Below, piece by piece: positions 23,923 through 33,214 of a stretch of DNA of 64,000 nucleotides (the first letter of the stretch is position 1; each line of letters opens with the position of its first letter). Below the pieces are notes generated by a model. That model was not told the DNA's origin and did no database searches. It saw only the letters and a program-made list of their open reading frames with translations. Made by a program: the position numbers and the translations under genes. The DNA lies in contig PZKD01000100.1 in assembly GCA_003034855.1 (NCBI GenBank), positions 124,001 through 188,000 on the forward strand, given 5' to 3'. This stretch comes from an archaeon SCG-AAA382B04 (lineage in GTDB: Archaea; Halobacteriota; Methanonatronarchaeia; Methanonatronarchaeales; Methanonatronarchaeaceae).

Positions 23923-24816
23923 ATGAGTTTAGAAATTGAAATTAATGGAAAAACATTTGAATCTCCTCTTATGAATGCAGCAGGGATACTAGGAACTACA
24001 GCCTCTTCTCTCAAAAGACTTGCTGACAATGGATCAGGTGCTGTTGTAACTAAAACCATAAGTCATAAACCTAAAGAAGGAAATAAAGGCCCTAATCTAA
24101 TTGAAACAAATTATGGTGCCCTAAATTCAATGGGATTGCCAAATCCTGGTGCCAAAAATTATTTGGACGAATTAAAATCCCTAAAACCCTTAAATAAACC
24201 CGTTATTTGTAGTGTATTTGGTGAAACTCCCAGAGATGTTAAAAAAGTAGGGAGGTTATTGAAAGAATATGTAGATATTTTCGAACTAAATCTAAGTTGT
24301 CCCAATATAGAAGGAGAAGTTATCTCTTCTGATCCTGAAATAGTTAAAAAATATGTTGAGGAATTTGCTCATATTACAAATAAACCTATTTGGGTAAAGC
24401 TGTCACCCTCTTCAGATAATATTGTTAATGTTTCATTAGCTGCAAGTGAGGCTGGTGCTGACTCATTGGTGCTGATAAATACCTTAAAGGGAATGTTGAT
24501 CGATATAGAAAGCGGAAGACCCATATTGGGAAATAAGACAGGTGGGTTATCTGGAGAAGCTATTCACCCCATAGCAATTGAAATAATCTATCAGGTCTAT
24601 AAAAAAATTGATATACCAATCATTGGGGTTGGTGGTGTTTCTGATAATGAAAAAGCAATTGAAATGGTTATGGCAGGTGCAAAGGCATTACAAATTGGAA
24701 CAGCGCTTAAAGATGATATTGGTATTTTTAAAAGAATTAATAAGGGAATTAAATCCTATTTGCAAGAAAAGAATATAGATTTGATGGATATTGTAGGATT
24801 AAGCCATAAATATTAA
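23923..24816 (+). CDS. pyrD: Dihydroorotate dehydrogenase, catalytic subunit (class 1B)
   Basis: 297 residues from the ATG at 23923, preceded by AAGGA. MNAAGILGTTASSLKRLADN, KTISHKPKEGN, NYGALNSMGLPNPGA and NLSCPNIEGE are class 1 DHODH signatures. WVKLSPSSDNIV, GGLSGEAIHPIAIEIIYQVY and IIGVGGVSDNEKAIEMVMAG (FMN phosphate site) are also present. It oxidises dihydroorotate to orotate in pyrimidine synthesis. The 1B type works with the iron-sulfur flavoprotein PyrK, found at 28150. The longer upstream frame would run across the promoter and is rejected. Confidence 0.94.
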   Translation: MSLEIEINGKTFESPLMNAAGILGTTASSLKRLADNGSGAVVTKTISHKPKEGNKGPNLIETNYGALNSMGLPNPGAKNYLDELKSLKPLNKPVICSVFGETPRDVKKVGRLLKEYVDIFELNLSCPNIEGEVISSDPEIVKKYVEEFAHITNKPIWVKLSPSSDNIVNVSLAASEAGADSLVLINTLKGMLIDIESGRPILGNKTGGLSGEAIHPIAIEIIYQVYKKIDIPIIGVGGVSDNEKAIEMVMAGAKALQIGTALKDDIGIFKRINKGIKSYLQEKNIDLMDIVGLSHKY

Positions 24817-25832
24817 ATTTCTTTTTCTATTGTTGAGATATCATGTAACATTTTGCTACTTACTATTCCTCCCACAGCTAGGTTCAAATAATACGTAATA
24901 AATCTCCAAAGTAATACTAAAACTCCTATCCCTACAAATCCTTTTACTATTGAGTTATAAACAAAATAGAAAACTGTTTCTGCTACCCCTGTTCCCCCTG
25001 GAGAAATTGGAATCATTATCGAGATCATAACTAGTGCATACCCAGCGAAAGCCAATATATATTGAACATCATACCCTAACCCCCTCAGAAGAAGATAAGG
25101 AATACTAAATTCTAAAGTCCAAAATACCGCAGTTATTAAAAAACCAAGGATTAGGTATTTTTTTTCACCTCTTAGAAACATCCATAGGCTTTCATTGAAG
25201 TTATCTATCTCCTCATATATTTTTTTTATGAGAACAGGTTTTATTTTTTTAATAGGTTTTTCAAAATATCTAAAAAATCCTTTTATCTTTTCGGGTTTAT
25301 AGAGACTAATTAGAAGCAAAGCTATTACTAGAACCATTAAAGATATTACAAAAATTACTATTGCTTCCAAACTAACGAAAGAGCCTTCTGCAAGGAATAT
25401 ATCCCCTATTAAAAATAAACCCAAAGCAGTTGCAAACATCAAAAACAAGAAATCTAATGTTCTTTCCCCAAAAACAACTGCACTTGCACATCCAGGAGTG
25501 CCTCCTTCTTCTCTTCCTAACAAATAAATTCTGACAGGTTCTCCTCCTGCATAAGAAGGAGTTAAAGCAGCTGCGAACATACTCGACAAAACAATCTCAA
25601 AGCTTCTTTTGAATTTTATCTTCAAGGTAGTGAGATTGGATAAGAGACTGACTCTAAGACCCCATACCAACCAACTTGAGATGTGGGCTAGAACAGCAAT
25701 TATAAAAAAAGAAGTATCTATTTTATCTATTTCCGCAAAGAGTCCTTTGCTAAATGTATAATACAAAATTACACTTATCGTAGAGAGACTTATGGTCAAA
25801 GATATTATTAATAACTTATGGGTTTTCTTCAT
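24813..25832 (-). CDS. Lysylphosphatidylglycerol synthase-like flippase family membrane protein
   Basis: 339 residues from the ATG at 25832, which has GGAG six bases upstream. About eight membrane helices. ISSWLVWGLRVSLLS, SMFAAALTPSYAGGEPVRIY, CASAVVFGERTLDFLFLM and MIPISPGGTGVAETVFYFVY are the hallmarks of the UPF0104/LPG_synthase_TM family. Archaeal members often lie beside glycosyltransferases and are thought to handle lipid or lipid-linked intermediates, though the activity is unproven. Its stop overlaps that of pyrD (convergent). Confidence 0.85.
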   Translation of the reverse strand: MKKTHKLLIISLTISLSTISVILYYTFSKGLFAEIDKIDTSFFIIAVLAHISSWLVWGLRVSLLSNLTTLKIKFKRSFEIVLSSMFAAALTPSYAGGEPVRIYLLGREEGGTPGCASAVVFGERTLDFLFLMFATALGLFLIGDIFLAEGSFVSLEAIVIFVISLMVLVIALLLISLYKPEKIKGFFRYFEKPIKKIKPVLIKKIYEEIDNFNESLWMFLRGEKKYLILGFLITAVFWTLEFSIPYLLLRGLGYDVQYILAFAGYALVMISIMIPISPGGTGVAETVFYFVYNSIVKGFVGIGVLVLLWRFITYYLNLAVGGIVSSKMLHDISTIEKEI

Positions 25833-26079
25833 AGTATACTCCAATTATCAGACTTATTTTTTAGATTTATTGCTATCTGAACAGAGAAAGCTAATAAGGC
25901 TTTTTAAAAAATAATGGCTGATTGTATTTATTTTTTCTCCTATCCAGACCATTTCAAATCAAATAGTAAATTTAAAGTTTTTAAGGCCCACATAAAGAAA
26001 TACTATTAAAAAACTTTGAATATTTTACTAAAAAATTAAATATCAATCCCATTCGATAATGTCTTACTTAGGTGATTAG

Positions 26080-27066
26080 GTGAAGGTTTGTAATTATTTG
26101 GAGTTGGAAAGTGCCTTTGCTACTAGTGGAATTGGAACAGCAGTTGAAAACCAAAGAAAAGCCCTAAAAAAAGTCGGTATCGAAAGTATTGATAACCCTA
26201 GAGAAAATTACGACATTTTCCATACCAATACTATTGGCCCCGGATCTCTCTATTATATAAAAAAATGTAACTTCAATGAAAAAAAAGTAGTTATACACGC
26301 TCACACAACATCAGAGGATTTTCAAGACAGTTTTAAGTTTAGTAACCAGTTATCAAAGCCTCTCAAGAAATATTTAGAGTTCTATTATGACCAAGGGGAC
26401 ATACTACTTTGCCCATCAGAATACACCAAAAACCGTTTAAAAGAATATAACATACAAAAAGACCCTATTGTTGTATCAAATGGAATCGACACACAACAGT
26501 TCACACCAAACCCTACCTTAAGAAAAGAATATAGAAAAAAACTTAAGCTAAAAGGAGTCTCTGTTTTTGCAGTGGGCAGTGTTTTCAAACGTAAAGGGGT
26601 TGACACATTTGCTAAAATTGCAAAAAAATTTCCTCAAACTGATTTTATTTGGTTTGGACCCCAATACAGGGGTTTACAAAAAAAAGAGACAAAGAAAACG
26701 ATAAAAAATTCTCCAAAAAATGTAACATTCACAGGTAAAATTAATAACATACTAGGGGCCTATTCTGCAGGAGACATATTTTTATTCCCTTCTAGAAACG
26801 AAAACCAAGGTATAGCTATTTTAGAAGCAGCTTCCTGTGGAAAACCTATATTAATTAGAGATATACCCGCATTTAATTATTTAAAACACGAAAAGAATTG
26901 TTTAAAAGCTAAAAAAGAAGAAGAGTTCAAAAAACACCTAGATATATTGCTAAACAACGAAAACCTTAGAAATAAATTGTCAAAAAATGCAAGAATGAGT
27001 GCTGAACAACATTCACTCAAAAAAATTGGTAATCGATTAAAAAAAATATACAAGGAAATAGCATGA
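26080..27066 (+). CDS. Glycosyltransferase, GT4-like
   Basis: 328 residues, GTG start with GGTGAT upstream. A GT-B fold is evident: an N-terminal domain (FATSGIGTAVENQRKALKKV, then IHAHTTSEDFQDSFKFSN) and a C-terminal nucleotide-sugar domain (VFAVGSVFKRKGVDTFAKIA, then FPSRNENQGIAILEAASCGK), the latter carrying the E-x7-E retaining motif. It overlaps the next glycosyltransferase by four bases. With it and the flippase-like protein nearby it probably builds a glycolipid. Donor and acceptor are unknown. Confidence 0.88.
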   Translation: MKVCNYLELESAFATSGIGTAVENQRKALKKVGIESIDNPRENYDIFHTNTIGPGSLYYIKKCNFNEKKVVIHAHTTSEDFQDSFKFSNQLSKPLKKYLEFYYDQGDILLCPSEYTKNRLKEYNIQKDPIVVSNGIDTQQFTPNPTLRKEYRKKLKLKGVSVFAVGSVFKRKGVDTFAKIAKKFPQTDFIWFGPQYRGLQKKETKKTIKNSPKNVTFTGKINNILGAYSAGDIFLFPSRNENQGIAILEAASCGKPILIRDIPAFNYLKHEKNCLKAKKEEEFKKHLDILLNNENLRNKLSKNARMSAEQHSLKKIGNRLKKIYKEIA

Positions 27067-28175
27067 ACATAGCAATTTTCACAGATACCTATTTTCCTCA
27101 AATAAATGGAGTGACTTACACTATTTCTTTATGGAAGGAAGAACTAGAGAAAAGAGGACATAAAGTAAAGGTATTTTTTCCAAAATCATCCTATTCACCA
27201 AAACAAAATGAAATTGAAATAAAATCAATTTCATTACCCTTTTATAATGGCTACCGAATTGGATTACCAACCAAGTTAAATAAATACCTAAAAAATACAG
27301 ATACCATCCACACTCATACACCATTCTCACTTGGGATGATAGGAGCTTATTATTCAAAAAAACTAAATATCCCAAGAATTAGTTCCTATCACACTCCTCC
27401 TGAGGATTATATTGACTATTTACCTGGTAGCTCAATCCTGAAATTTCCTTTAATTCCAATTTACAGATTTTGGGAAAGAAAATTCATGAACACTAGTCTC
27501 GGAGTAACTGCACCATCCAAAACAGCTAAATTAGAATTAGAGGACAAAGGTATCGATAATGTTTTTGTCCTTGAAAATGGAGTTGATACCGACTTCTTTT
27601 TCCCTACCAAAAAAACATTTAAAGAAAAATTTGAAGCAAATCATTTAATTGGTTATAGCGGTAGACATAGTAAGGAAAAAAACTTAATTGATCTAATTAA
27701 TGTTGCTGAAAAACTAAAAGATGCCGAAGTTCTAATTGCAGGAGACGGTCCTTATAAATACGAATATGAAGAAATGGCAGACGGAATAGAAAACATTCAC
27801 TTCTTAGGTTTTTTAGATAGAGAAGAACTACCTAGTTTTTATTCTTCATTAGATGTTTTCGTTTTTCCCTCACTAGCAGAGACTCAAGGATTAGTTGGTT
27901 TAGAAGCCAACGCTTGTGGAACACCAATTGTTGGAGCCAGGGAAAAAGCTCTAAAAGAAACTATCATAGAAGGTGTGAATGGGTATAAATATGAAGCAAA
28001 CAATATTTCTGATTTATATAATAAAATCAAATTATGCCTGGATAAAGAGGAAGAGTTAGAAGAAAAATCAAAAAAACTGGCGGAAAAACATTCAATTGAG
28101 AACGCCATTAAAAAATTAGTTAACCACTATAAAAGAGTGATCAAAAGATATGAAACCAAAAAATTACTTAATTAA
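27063..28175 (+). CDS. Glycosyltransferase, GT4 family
   Basis: 370 residues. The opening NIAIFTDTYFPQINGVTYTI is the classic start of GT4 enzymes related to alpha-mannosyl- and glucosyl-diacylglycerol synthases. ISSYHTPPEDYIDY, the phosphate-binding GYSGRHSKEKNLIDLINVAE and FPSLAETQGLVGLEANACGT (E-x7-E) follow. It probably adds a hexose to a membrane lipid on the cytoplasmic face. The end overlaps pyrK by 26 bases, so the glycosyltransferases and pyrK form one transcript. Confidence 0.9.
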   Translation: MNIAIFTDTYFPQINGVTYTISLWKEELEKRGHKVKVFFPKSSYSPKQNEIEIKSISLPFYNGYRIGLPTKLNKYLKNTDTIHTHTPFSLGMIGAYYSKKLNIPRISSYHTPPEDYIDYLPGSSILKFPLIPIYRFWERKFMNTSLGVTAPSKTAKLELEDKGIDNVFVLENGVDTDFFFPTKKTFKEKFEANHLIGYSGRHSKEKNLIDLINVAEKLKDAEVLIAGDGPYKYEYEEMADGIENIHFLGFLDREELPSFYSSLDVFVFPSLAETQGLVGLEANACGTPIVGAREKALKETIIEGVNGYKYEANNISDLYNKIKLCLDKEEELEEKSKKLAEKHSIENAIKKLVNHYKRVIKRYETKKLLN

Positions 28176-28917
28176 GGAAAAAAGGAGCGAAGCTCCATCT
28201 GTTAATAGTTTGATTCTTAATAAGCAACTAGATTCTAAACTTGGGCAGTTCTACATGGTATGGGCTAAAGGAATTGATGAAATACCCATATCTCCCTCCT
28301 CTGTAAATCCTGGCAGGTTAACAATAAGGAATGTTGGAGAAGCTAGTGAAAAGTTATGCCAATACAAAGCTGGAGAAAAAGTTGGATTAAGAGGTCCATT
28401 TGGTTCTTCTTTTGAAGAAAGAGGTGAAAAAATTTTATTAGTTGCCGGAGGTATCGGATCAGCTCCTATTTTACCTTTGGCAAAAAAAATGAGAGATAAA
28501 GAAATTACGATAGCGCTTGGAGGTATAACTAAAGAGGAATTGTTGTTTGTATCGAAGTTTAGAGAGCTGGGAAATACAATAGTTGCAACAGAAGATGGAT
28601 CGAAGGGGTATCAAGGATATGTAACAGAAGCGATTTCCGATCTAGATATTTCGGCGTTTGATTCGGTATATAGTTGTGGGCCTGAACCCATGATGTATAA
28701 GGTTTTTAAGAGAGTTAGAGATAAGGAAATCTTCGCTCAGTTCAGCCTTCATAGATACATAAAATGTGGCGTAGGTTTATGTGGCTCTTGTTGTATTGAT
28801 CCTGAAGGTTTGAGAGCATGCGATGAAGGTCCTATATTTAATAAAAATGAATTAAAGAACTCAGAGTTTGGTTCATACAAAAGGGATTCGTGTGGAAGAA
28901 AAACAGATTTAATTTAG
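28150..28917 (+). CDS. pyrK: Dihydroorotate dehydrogenase electron transfer subunit
   Basis: 255 residues. The FAD-binding beta-barrel has PGRLTIRNVGEASEKLC and GLRGPFGSSFEE, and the NAD domain has LLVAGGIGSAPILPLAKKM. The 2Fe-2S loop is CGVGLCGSCCIDPEGLRACD with four usable cysteines. It passes electrons from PyrD's FMN to NAD+. Its partner pyrD lies about 3.3 kb upstream on the same strand, separated by a convergent membrane gene and two glycosyltransferases. It ends with TAG. Confidence 0.92.
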   Translation: MKPKNYLIKEKRSEAPSVNSLILNKQLDSKLGQFYMVWAKGIDEIPISPSSVNPGRLTIRNVGEASEKLCQYKAGEKVGLRGPFGSSFEERGEKILLVAGGIGSAPILPLAKKMRDKEITIALGGITKEELLFVSKFRELGNTIVATEDGSKGYQGYVTEAISDLDISAFDSVYSCGPEPMMYKVFKRVRDKEIFAQFSLHRYIKCGVGLCGSCCIDPEGLRACDEGPIFNKNELKNSEFGSYKRDSCGRKTDLI

Positions 28918-28930
28918 GGGGTTTTTAGAC

Positions 28931-29659
28931 GTGTCTAAGAAAATAATTAGGTTTCTTTTTAATGGGAAACCTCAATATGGAAAAATAGTAGAAGATAAAG
29001 TTATCTTAGATTCAAAAGAGAAAAAAATTGAGGATTTGGAAATTCTTCCTCCTGCAGTGCCAAGTAAAGTGATTTGTGTAGGATTAAACTATGAAGACCA
29101 TGCTGATGAATTAAATCAAGAATTGCCTGAATCTCCTGTATTTTTTTATAAGCCTCCTAGCTCTATTATTGGTCATAATGATAAGATTCTATTACCTAGA
29201 GATGCTGGTAGAATCGATTACGAAGCAGAGTTGGCAATAGTTATTGGCGAAAGATGCAGAAACCTAGATAAGAGTGAAGTGAAGAAGAAAATTTGGGGTT
29301 ATACCTGTTTAAACGATGTTACAGCAAGAGATATCCAGGATAAGGAAAGACAATGGGTGATTAGTAAAGGATTCGATTCTTTCTGCCCTATAGGTCCTGT
29401 GATCAGTAAAAGCATTCCAAAAGAGGCAGAGATTAAGTCTATAAAAAATGGGGAGGTAAAACAGAAATCGGATCTTAAAAACTTAATTTTCGATGAGAAA
29501 GAATTGATCTCTAGGTTATCTCAAACAATGACCTTGAAGAAAGGAGATATTGTTTCCACTGGCACTCCAAAGGGTGTTGGGAAATTAGAGCACGGTGACT
29601 CGATAGAGGTTAAAGTTGAAGGAGTTGGAACCTTAAAGAATATTTCTATATCAGAATGA
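28931..29659 (+). CDS. Fumarylacetoacetate hydrolase-family protein
   Basis: 242 residues, GTG start. VICVGLNYEDHADELNQELP, PVFFYKPPSSIIGHNDKILL and DYEAELAIVIGERCRN supply the catalytic His/Glu and metal ligands. GYTCLNDVTARDIQ and KGDIVSTGTPKGVG complete the FAH fold. Family members hydrolyse or decarboxylate 2-oxo/acyl-pyruvate substrates, including oxaloacetate. The specific reaction here is unknown. It follows pyrK by 13 bases and overlaps the next gene by four. Confidence 0.88.
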   Translation: MSKKIIRFLFNGKPQYGKIVEDKVILDSKEKKIEDLEILPPAVPSKVICVGLNYEDHADELNQELPESPVFFYKPPSSIIGHNDKILLPRDAGRIDYEAELAIVIGERCRNLDKSEVKKKIWGYTCLNDVTARDIQDKERQWVISKGFDSFCPIGPVISKSIPKEAEIKSIKNGEVKQKSDLKNLIFDEKELISRLSQTMTLKKGDIVSTGTPKGVGKLEHGDSIEVKVEGVGTLKNISISE

Positions 29660-31101
29660 AAAGAGTTAATATTGAAAGAGACTTTGAAGGTAGTTATAAA
29701 TTATTGTTAGATAATTATTCGAAGTTCCTTCCAATTTTTTCTCTCATGCTAGCGATTAGTGTAGTCATACAACTCTTAATTGTAATAAGTGGGGGATTGA
29801 GTGCTTTTTCATTTATTTTAACAAATAAATTTTCAATCCTAATTGAGGCATTTAATTCTAGGAATTTCAGTCTATTTTTTGAGATCTTACAAGATAATCC
29901 TCTTTTTCTTCTTATAGTTTTAATTACTTTTTTATTGGTTCTAATAGTCGTATTACTTGGTTATAGTGCTTTTTATGGAGCAATATTAGAATTAATAAAA
30001 AAATCACTAGTGAAAGAAGATTTAAAAACTGGATATGGATTAATTGGATCTAAAAAGTTCACTAAAAGTATCTTTAAACTGCATATCCTTTTTTTATTTC
30101 TTGGTGTAGTTTTCTTTGTTCCAATCTATTTCTTAACCCCATACTCAAGAGGGTTATCAGCTTTATATTTTTTATTTTCAATTATCTGCCTAACATTGAT
30201 TTATGTTGTTTTTTTCTTTTTTGCAAAAGAAGCCATTGTATCAGGAGATAAAACAATAATAAAGGGTATTAGGTCAAGCGCCTCCTTTGTGACTAATAAT
30301 CCTCTTGAAGTTTTATTTTACCTAATTTTATTTGGGATGGCTTCACTACTCATAGGCAGTTTTAACCTAGCTTTTTCAACTCTATTTAACACTCCTATCA
30401 GGGGATTAACAAATGCTCTAATGGTCTTTCTTATATACCCTTTCTTTACTATACTAAAGATGGTGATGTATTCAGATTGGAGAAAAGTCGAGATAAAGAC
30501 AAAATATGAGTTAGAGCTAAAGAAAAGAATTCTTAATGGATTTAAAGAGAATCTAAGAGAATTAACTTTTTTTAATAAAAAAAATCTCATTCTTGTTTTA
30601 ATATCATTCTCTATTTTCATAGTAGGAAGTTATATTGGTTGGGTTTCAGGTAGTAGGTTACCAGTATTAGAGCTACCTGAAATTAGCGGTAGTTTTTCAT
30701 TTCCCATTTTCATCCATCTGATGTTTCACAACTTAATTACAGCCCTAGGGATAACTTTCAGTGGATTTCTGTTTGGAATTCCGACCATTGGAGCTTTATT
30801 ATTAAATGGTTTTTTAGTTGGAGTTGTTTCTACTACTAGTGGTGGATTGAATGCCTTTTTGTTTGGTATATTGCCTCATGGGGTCATAGAGATTCCTGCT
30901 CTATCGATTGCTGGAGGGGTAGGATTAAAACTTGGAGGCTATGTCTATGAGGTATATAGAGGGAAAAAGGATTTTATAGAATTAGGTAAAAAAATGGAAA
31001 GATGTTTTTTGGTTATAGCTGGAACAATCCCTCTTTTTCTAGCAGCTGCTTTGATTGAGGCTCTAATAACTCCGTGGTTTATCTCTATCTTTCTAAATTA
31101 A
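29656..31101 (+). CDS. SpoIIM-family membrane protein
   Basis: 481 residues with about ten membrane helices. The first half (residues 1-280) resembles the archaeal membrane domain often fused or adjacent to SpoIIM (GSKKFTKSIFKLHILF, then GIRSSASFVTNNPLEVLFYL). The second half is SpoIIM: FMIHNLITALGITF-like LMFHNLITALGITFSGFLFG, PTIGALLLNGFLVGVVS and LPHGVIEIPALSIAGGVGLK. The family is widespread in archaea, of unknown transport or remodelling function. It starts in an ATGA overlap with the FAH gene and converges on GAPDH with no gap. Confidence 0.85.
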   Translation: MKRVNIERDFEGSYKLLLDNYSKFLPIFSLMLAISVVIQLLIVISGGLSAFSFILTNKFSILIEAFNSRNFSLFFEILQDNPLFLLIVLITFLLVLIVVLLGYSAFYGAILELIKKSLVKEDLKTGYGLIGSKKFTKSIFKLHILFLFLGVVFFVPIYFLTPYSRGLSALYFLFSIICLTLIYVVFFFFAKEAIVSGDKTIIKGIRSSASFVTNNPLEVLFYLILFGMASLLIGSFNLAFSTLFNTPIRGLTNALMVFLIYPFFTILKMVMYSDWRKVEIKTKYELELKKRILNGFKENLRELTFFNKKNLILVLISFSIFIVGSYIGWVSGSRLPVLELPEISGSFSFPIFIHLMFHNLITALGITFSGFLFGIPTIGALLLNGFLVGVVSTTSGGLNAFLFGILPHGVIEIPALSIAGGVGLKLGGYVYEVYRGKKDFIELGKKMERCFLVIAGTIPLFLAAALIEALITPWFISIFLN

Positions 31102-32124
31102 CTAGAGTATTTTTTTTAGTTTGATGTTTTTATTTGTTTTTTCAATTGCTCTTTCATAATCTCTTTCTAGATCAAACATAGCCCTTATAGCATCAATGTT
31201 TTCAGGAACTACATCAGATTCCTGGTGCACAGCTTGAAAGAAACTCAACTCATTTTCTTCAAACCCTATTGCTTCTTTCCAGATAGGAATTTCCATCAAA
31301 TCGTTTCTTTTTCTTCCTTTATCTCTTGCAACTTCAATTAATTGTGAAGTAGAATCTATCTCCAACCCTTCATCTATTAAACTAACTCTTGGAGTTTCTT
31401 CTAAAATAGAAATAATTTCCTCCTCATTGAGGTTCTTATCGAATTCGATATTAATTGCATGTAGATGCATTATCGTTGTTGGAACTTTCACCGCTAAGGT
31501 TTCTATTTCTATCGATGGGATCACTGTCTGGACATCATGGCCATGGTGGCTAGGAACTTCTAGTTTTGGAATAATAGCATTAAGAGGGCCTCTACTGTCC
31601 TGATTTGGGTCTCCACCTCTTCTAATCATAGTTGCTCTCACTTTTTCTATCTCAAAGTTTTTATGAATACCTGAAAGTGTCCTGCACAAAGCTGTTGTGT
31701 TGCATGATACTACTCTTAGAAAGTCTCTATCAATTGCTTCTTCATAGTTTACCAGTGTATTAAATGAAAAACCTGCTACTTCATGATCTTCCCCTCCTTG
31801 AAATATAGCTTTGATGTCTTTTTTCTCGTAAAGCTCTTTGTTTTTTGCTCCTATACCACCTGGAGAGCAATCAACAACTATATCAGATTTCCCTAGTAAA
31901 TCGTGTATATCCCCTTGTATCTCGACTTCTGATTCTTTGAAATCAGACACTTTCTCTGGAATTGCACTATAAAGACCATAGCTGTTTTCATTAGCTATTT
32001 TTCCTTCGTAATCAGGATGGGTCTTAGTTACACCAGTTAGCTCTATATCGTCCTGCATTTGAACTGCATCGGCAACTCTCTTGCCTATGGTTCCATATCC
32101 ATTAACAGCGACTTTAGGTTTCAT
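31102..32124 (-). CDS. gap: Archaeal (type II) glyceraldehyde-3-phosphate dehydrogenase
   Basis: 340 residues. [17 protein letters not shown] is the NAD(P) site. [29 protein letters not shown], the active-site [13 protein letters not shown] (nucleophile Cys in SCNT) and [20 protein letters not shown] mark the archaeal type II family. It interconverts glyceraldehyde-3-phosphate and 1,3-bisphosphoglycerate, in archaea usually in the gluconeogenic direction. GGAGG lies seven bases before the ATG. It ends with TAG. Confidence 0.96.
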   Translation of the reverse strand: MKPKVAVNGYGTIGKRVADAVQMQDDIELTGVTKTHPDYEGKIANENSYGLYSAIPEKVSDFKESEVEIQGDIHDLLGKSDIVVDCSPGGIGAKNKELYEKKDIKAIFQGGEDHEVAGFSFNTLVNYEEAIDRDFLRVVSCNTTALCRTLSGIHKNFEIEKVRATMIRRGGDPNQDSRGPLNAIIPKLEVPSHHGHDVQTVIPSIEIETLAVKVPTTIMHLHAINIEFDKNLNEEEIISILEETPRVSLIDEGLEIDSTSQLIEVARDKGRKRNDLMEIPIWKEAIGFEENELSFFQAVHQESDVVPENIDAIRAMFDLERDYERAIEKTNKNIKLKKIL

Positions 32125-32134
32125 TTTATCCTCC

Positions 32135-32512
32135 TTAATAAAATCTTGATTTAATTAACCAAAGCAATACTGTGCTTGCTACTATACAAAAAGAAAATGA
32201 AATTAATAATATCCCATAGCTTTGATTTGTGAAGTTTTTCTCTATTAAAAACATTATTCCTTCAATCATTGAAATAATTAATACAAATGAGATTATTCCA
32301 CTTAAACCACCAAAATAAAGTGCTTTCTTAATTTTCTCTCCTCTATAATCCAAAAAAGTAGTAGATGCTACAAACGAGATAGCGCTAATAAGAGCTGCGT
32401 AGGGTATTAACTCAATTATATATGGTGCTTTGCCTGATGCTATGAAAAAAACTCCTATTCCAACAATTAGGAATAAAAAACCCATTAGTATAGAGATTCC
32501 TAGAATTCTCAA
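32135..32512 (-). CDS. Small four-helix membrane protein, unknown function
   Basis: 125 residues, almost entirely four hydrophobic helices (about 2-27, 34-52, 65-90, 97-118). It contains one charged loop, [19 protein letters not shown]. The start is TTG at 32512; an ATG at residue 10 is an alternative. It sits ten bases upstream of the gap transcript on the same strand. I recognise no family. Confidence 0.6.
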   Translation of the reverse strand: MRILGISILMGFLFLIVGIGVFFIASGKAPYIIELIPYAALISAISFVASTTFLDYRGEKIKKALYFGGLSGIISFVLIISMIEGIMFLIEKNFTNQSYGILLISFSFCIVASTVLLWLIKSRFY

Positions 32513-32589
32513 TAAATAATTTAGAAACCTATGGATAATATCCCTCTATTATGTTCTTATTTCTTAATTTGAACACTTAAGTTTAATTG

Positions 32590-33168
32590 TTATTCTTTTC
32601 TCGCCACTAATTCAAAAATTGGTGTTGATGTCCCCGACGACCTAATTTCTTGGTAGTAGTGTATCTCCATGTTTTTCAAATCTTCTTTAATCTCATTTGG
32701 CTTAAACCTATATTTTTTTGGTGGCCCCTTTATGATGTTAAAATTCTCTATATCCAAATGATGTTTGTAAAAAAACCAACCTTTGTTTTTGATTGCTTTT
32801 TCTATTCTGGGAATATCCCTCTTCAGATAAAAGTTTGTTGATATAACCAAATCATAGTACCTACAAGGTAATTTAGTTTTTTCAAAATCATCCTTAATCC
32901 AATTAACATCTAAATCTTTTTTGTTTGACCTTTTACTAGCTATTTCTAATGCTTTTTTTGAGATATCTGTTGCATCAACGTCAAATCCTTTTTTTGCGAG
33001 GTATAGAGAATTTTTTCCTGCTCCACAAGCTATGTCCAGTGCTTTTCCTTTTTTTATCTTATCATGCCATTTTTTTAACAAATTTGTAGGAGATTCAGCA
33101 GTATGATCTCCTTTACTATATCTCTTATCCCATTTTCTAGCTTTTTTTCTTTTCATCTTAAATTCCAT
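32590..33168 (-). CDS. SAM-dependent methyltransferase (TehB/class I-like)
   Basis: 192 residues. The N-terminus KKARKWDKRYSKGDHTAESP is followed by motif I, KALDIACGAGKNSLYLAKKG, then VDATDISKKALEIASKR and YYDLVISTNFYLKRDIPRIE. This order matches small class I methyltransferases of the TehB/Mtf11-like group. The substrate is not predictable. An internal ATG at codon 5 is an equally good start. It diverges from rio2. Confidence 0.82.
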   Translation of the reverse strand: MEFKMKRKKARKWDKRYSKGDHTAESPTNLLKKWHDKIKKGKALDIACGAGKNSLYLAKKGFDVDATDISKKALEIASKRSNKKDLDVNWIKDDFEKTKLPCRYYDLVISTNFYLKRDIPRIEKAIKNKGWFFYKHHLDIENFNIIKGPPKKYRFKPNEIKEDLKNMEIHYYQEIRSSGTSTPIFELVARKE

Positions 33169-33214
33169 TTATTGGTATAGATTTTTCTTTTTAAAGGGAA
33201 AATTTTGTTTTGGA

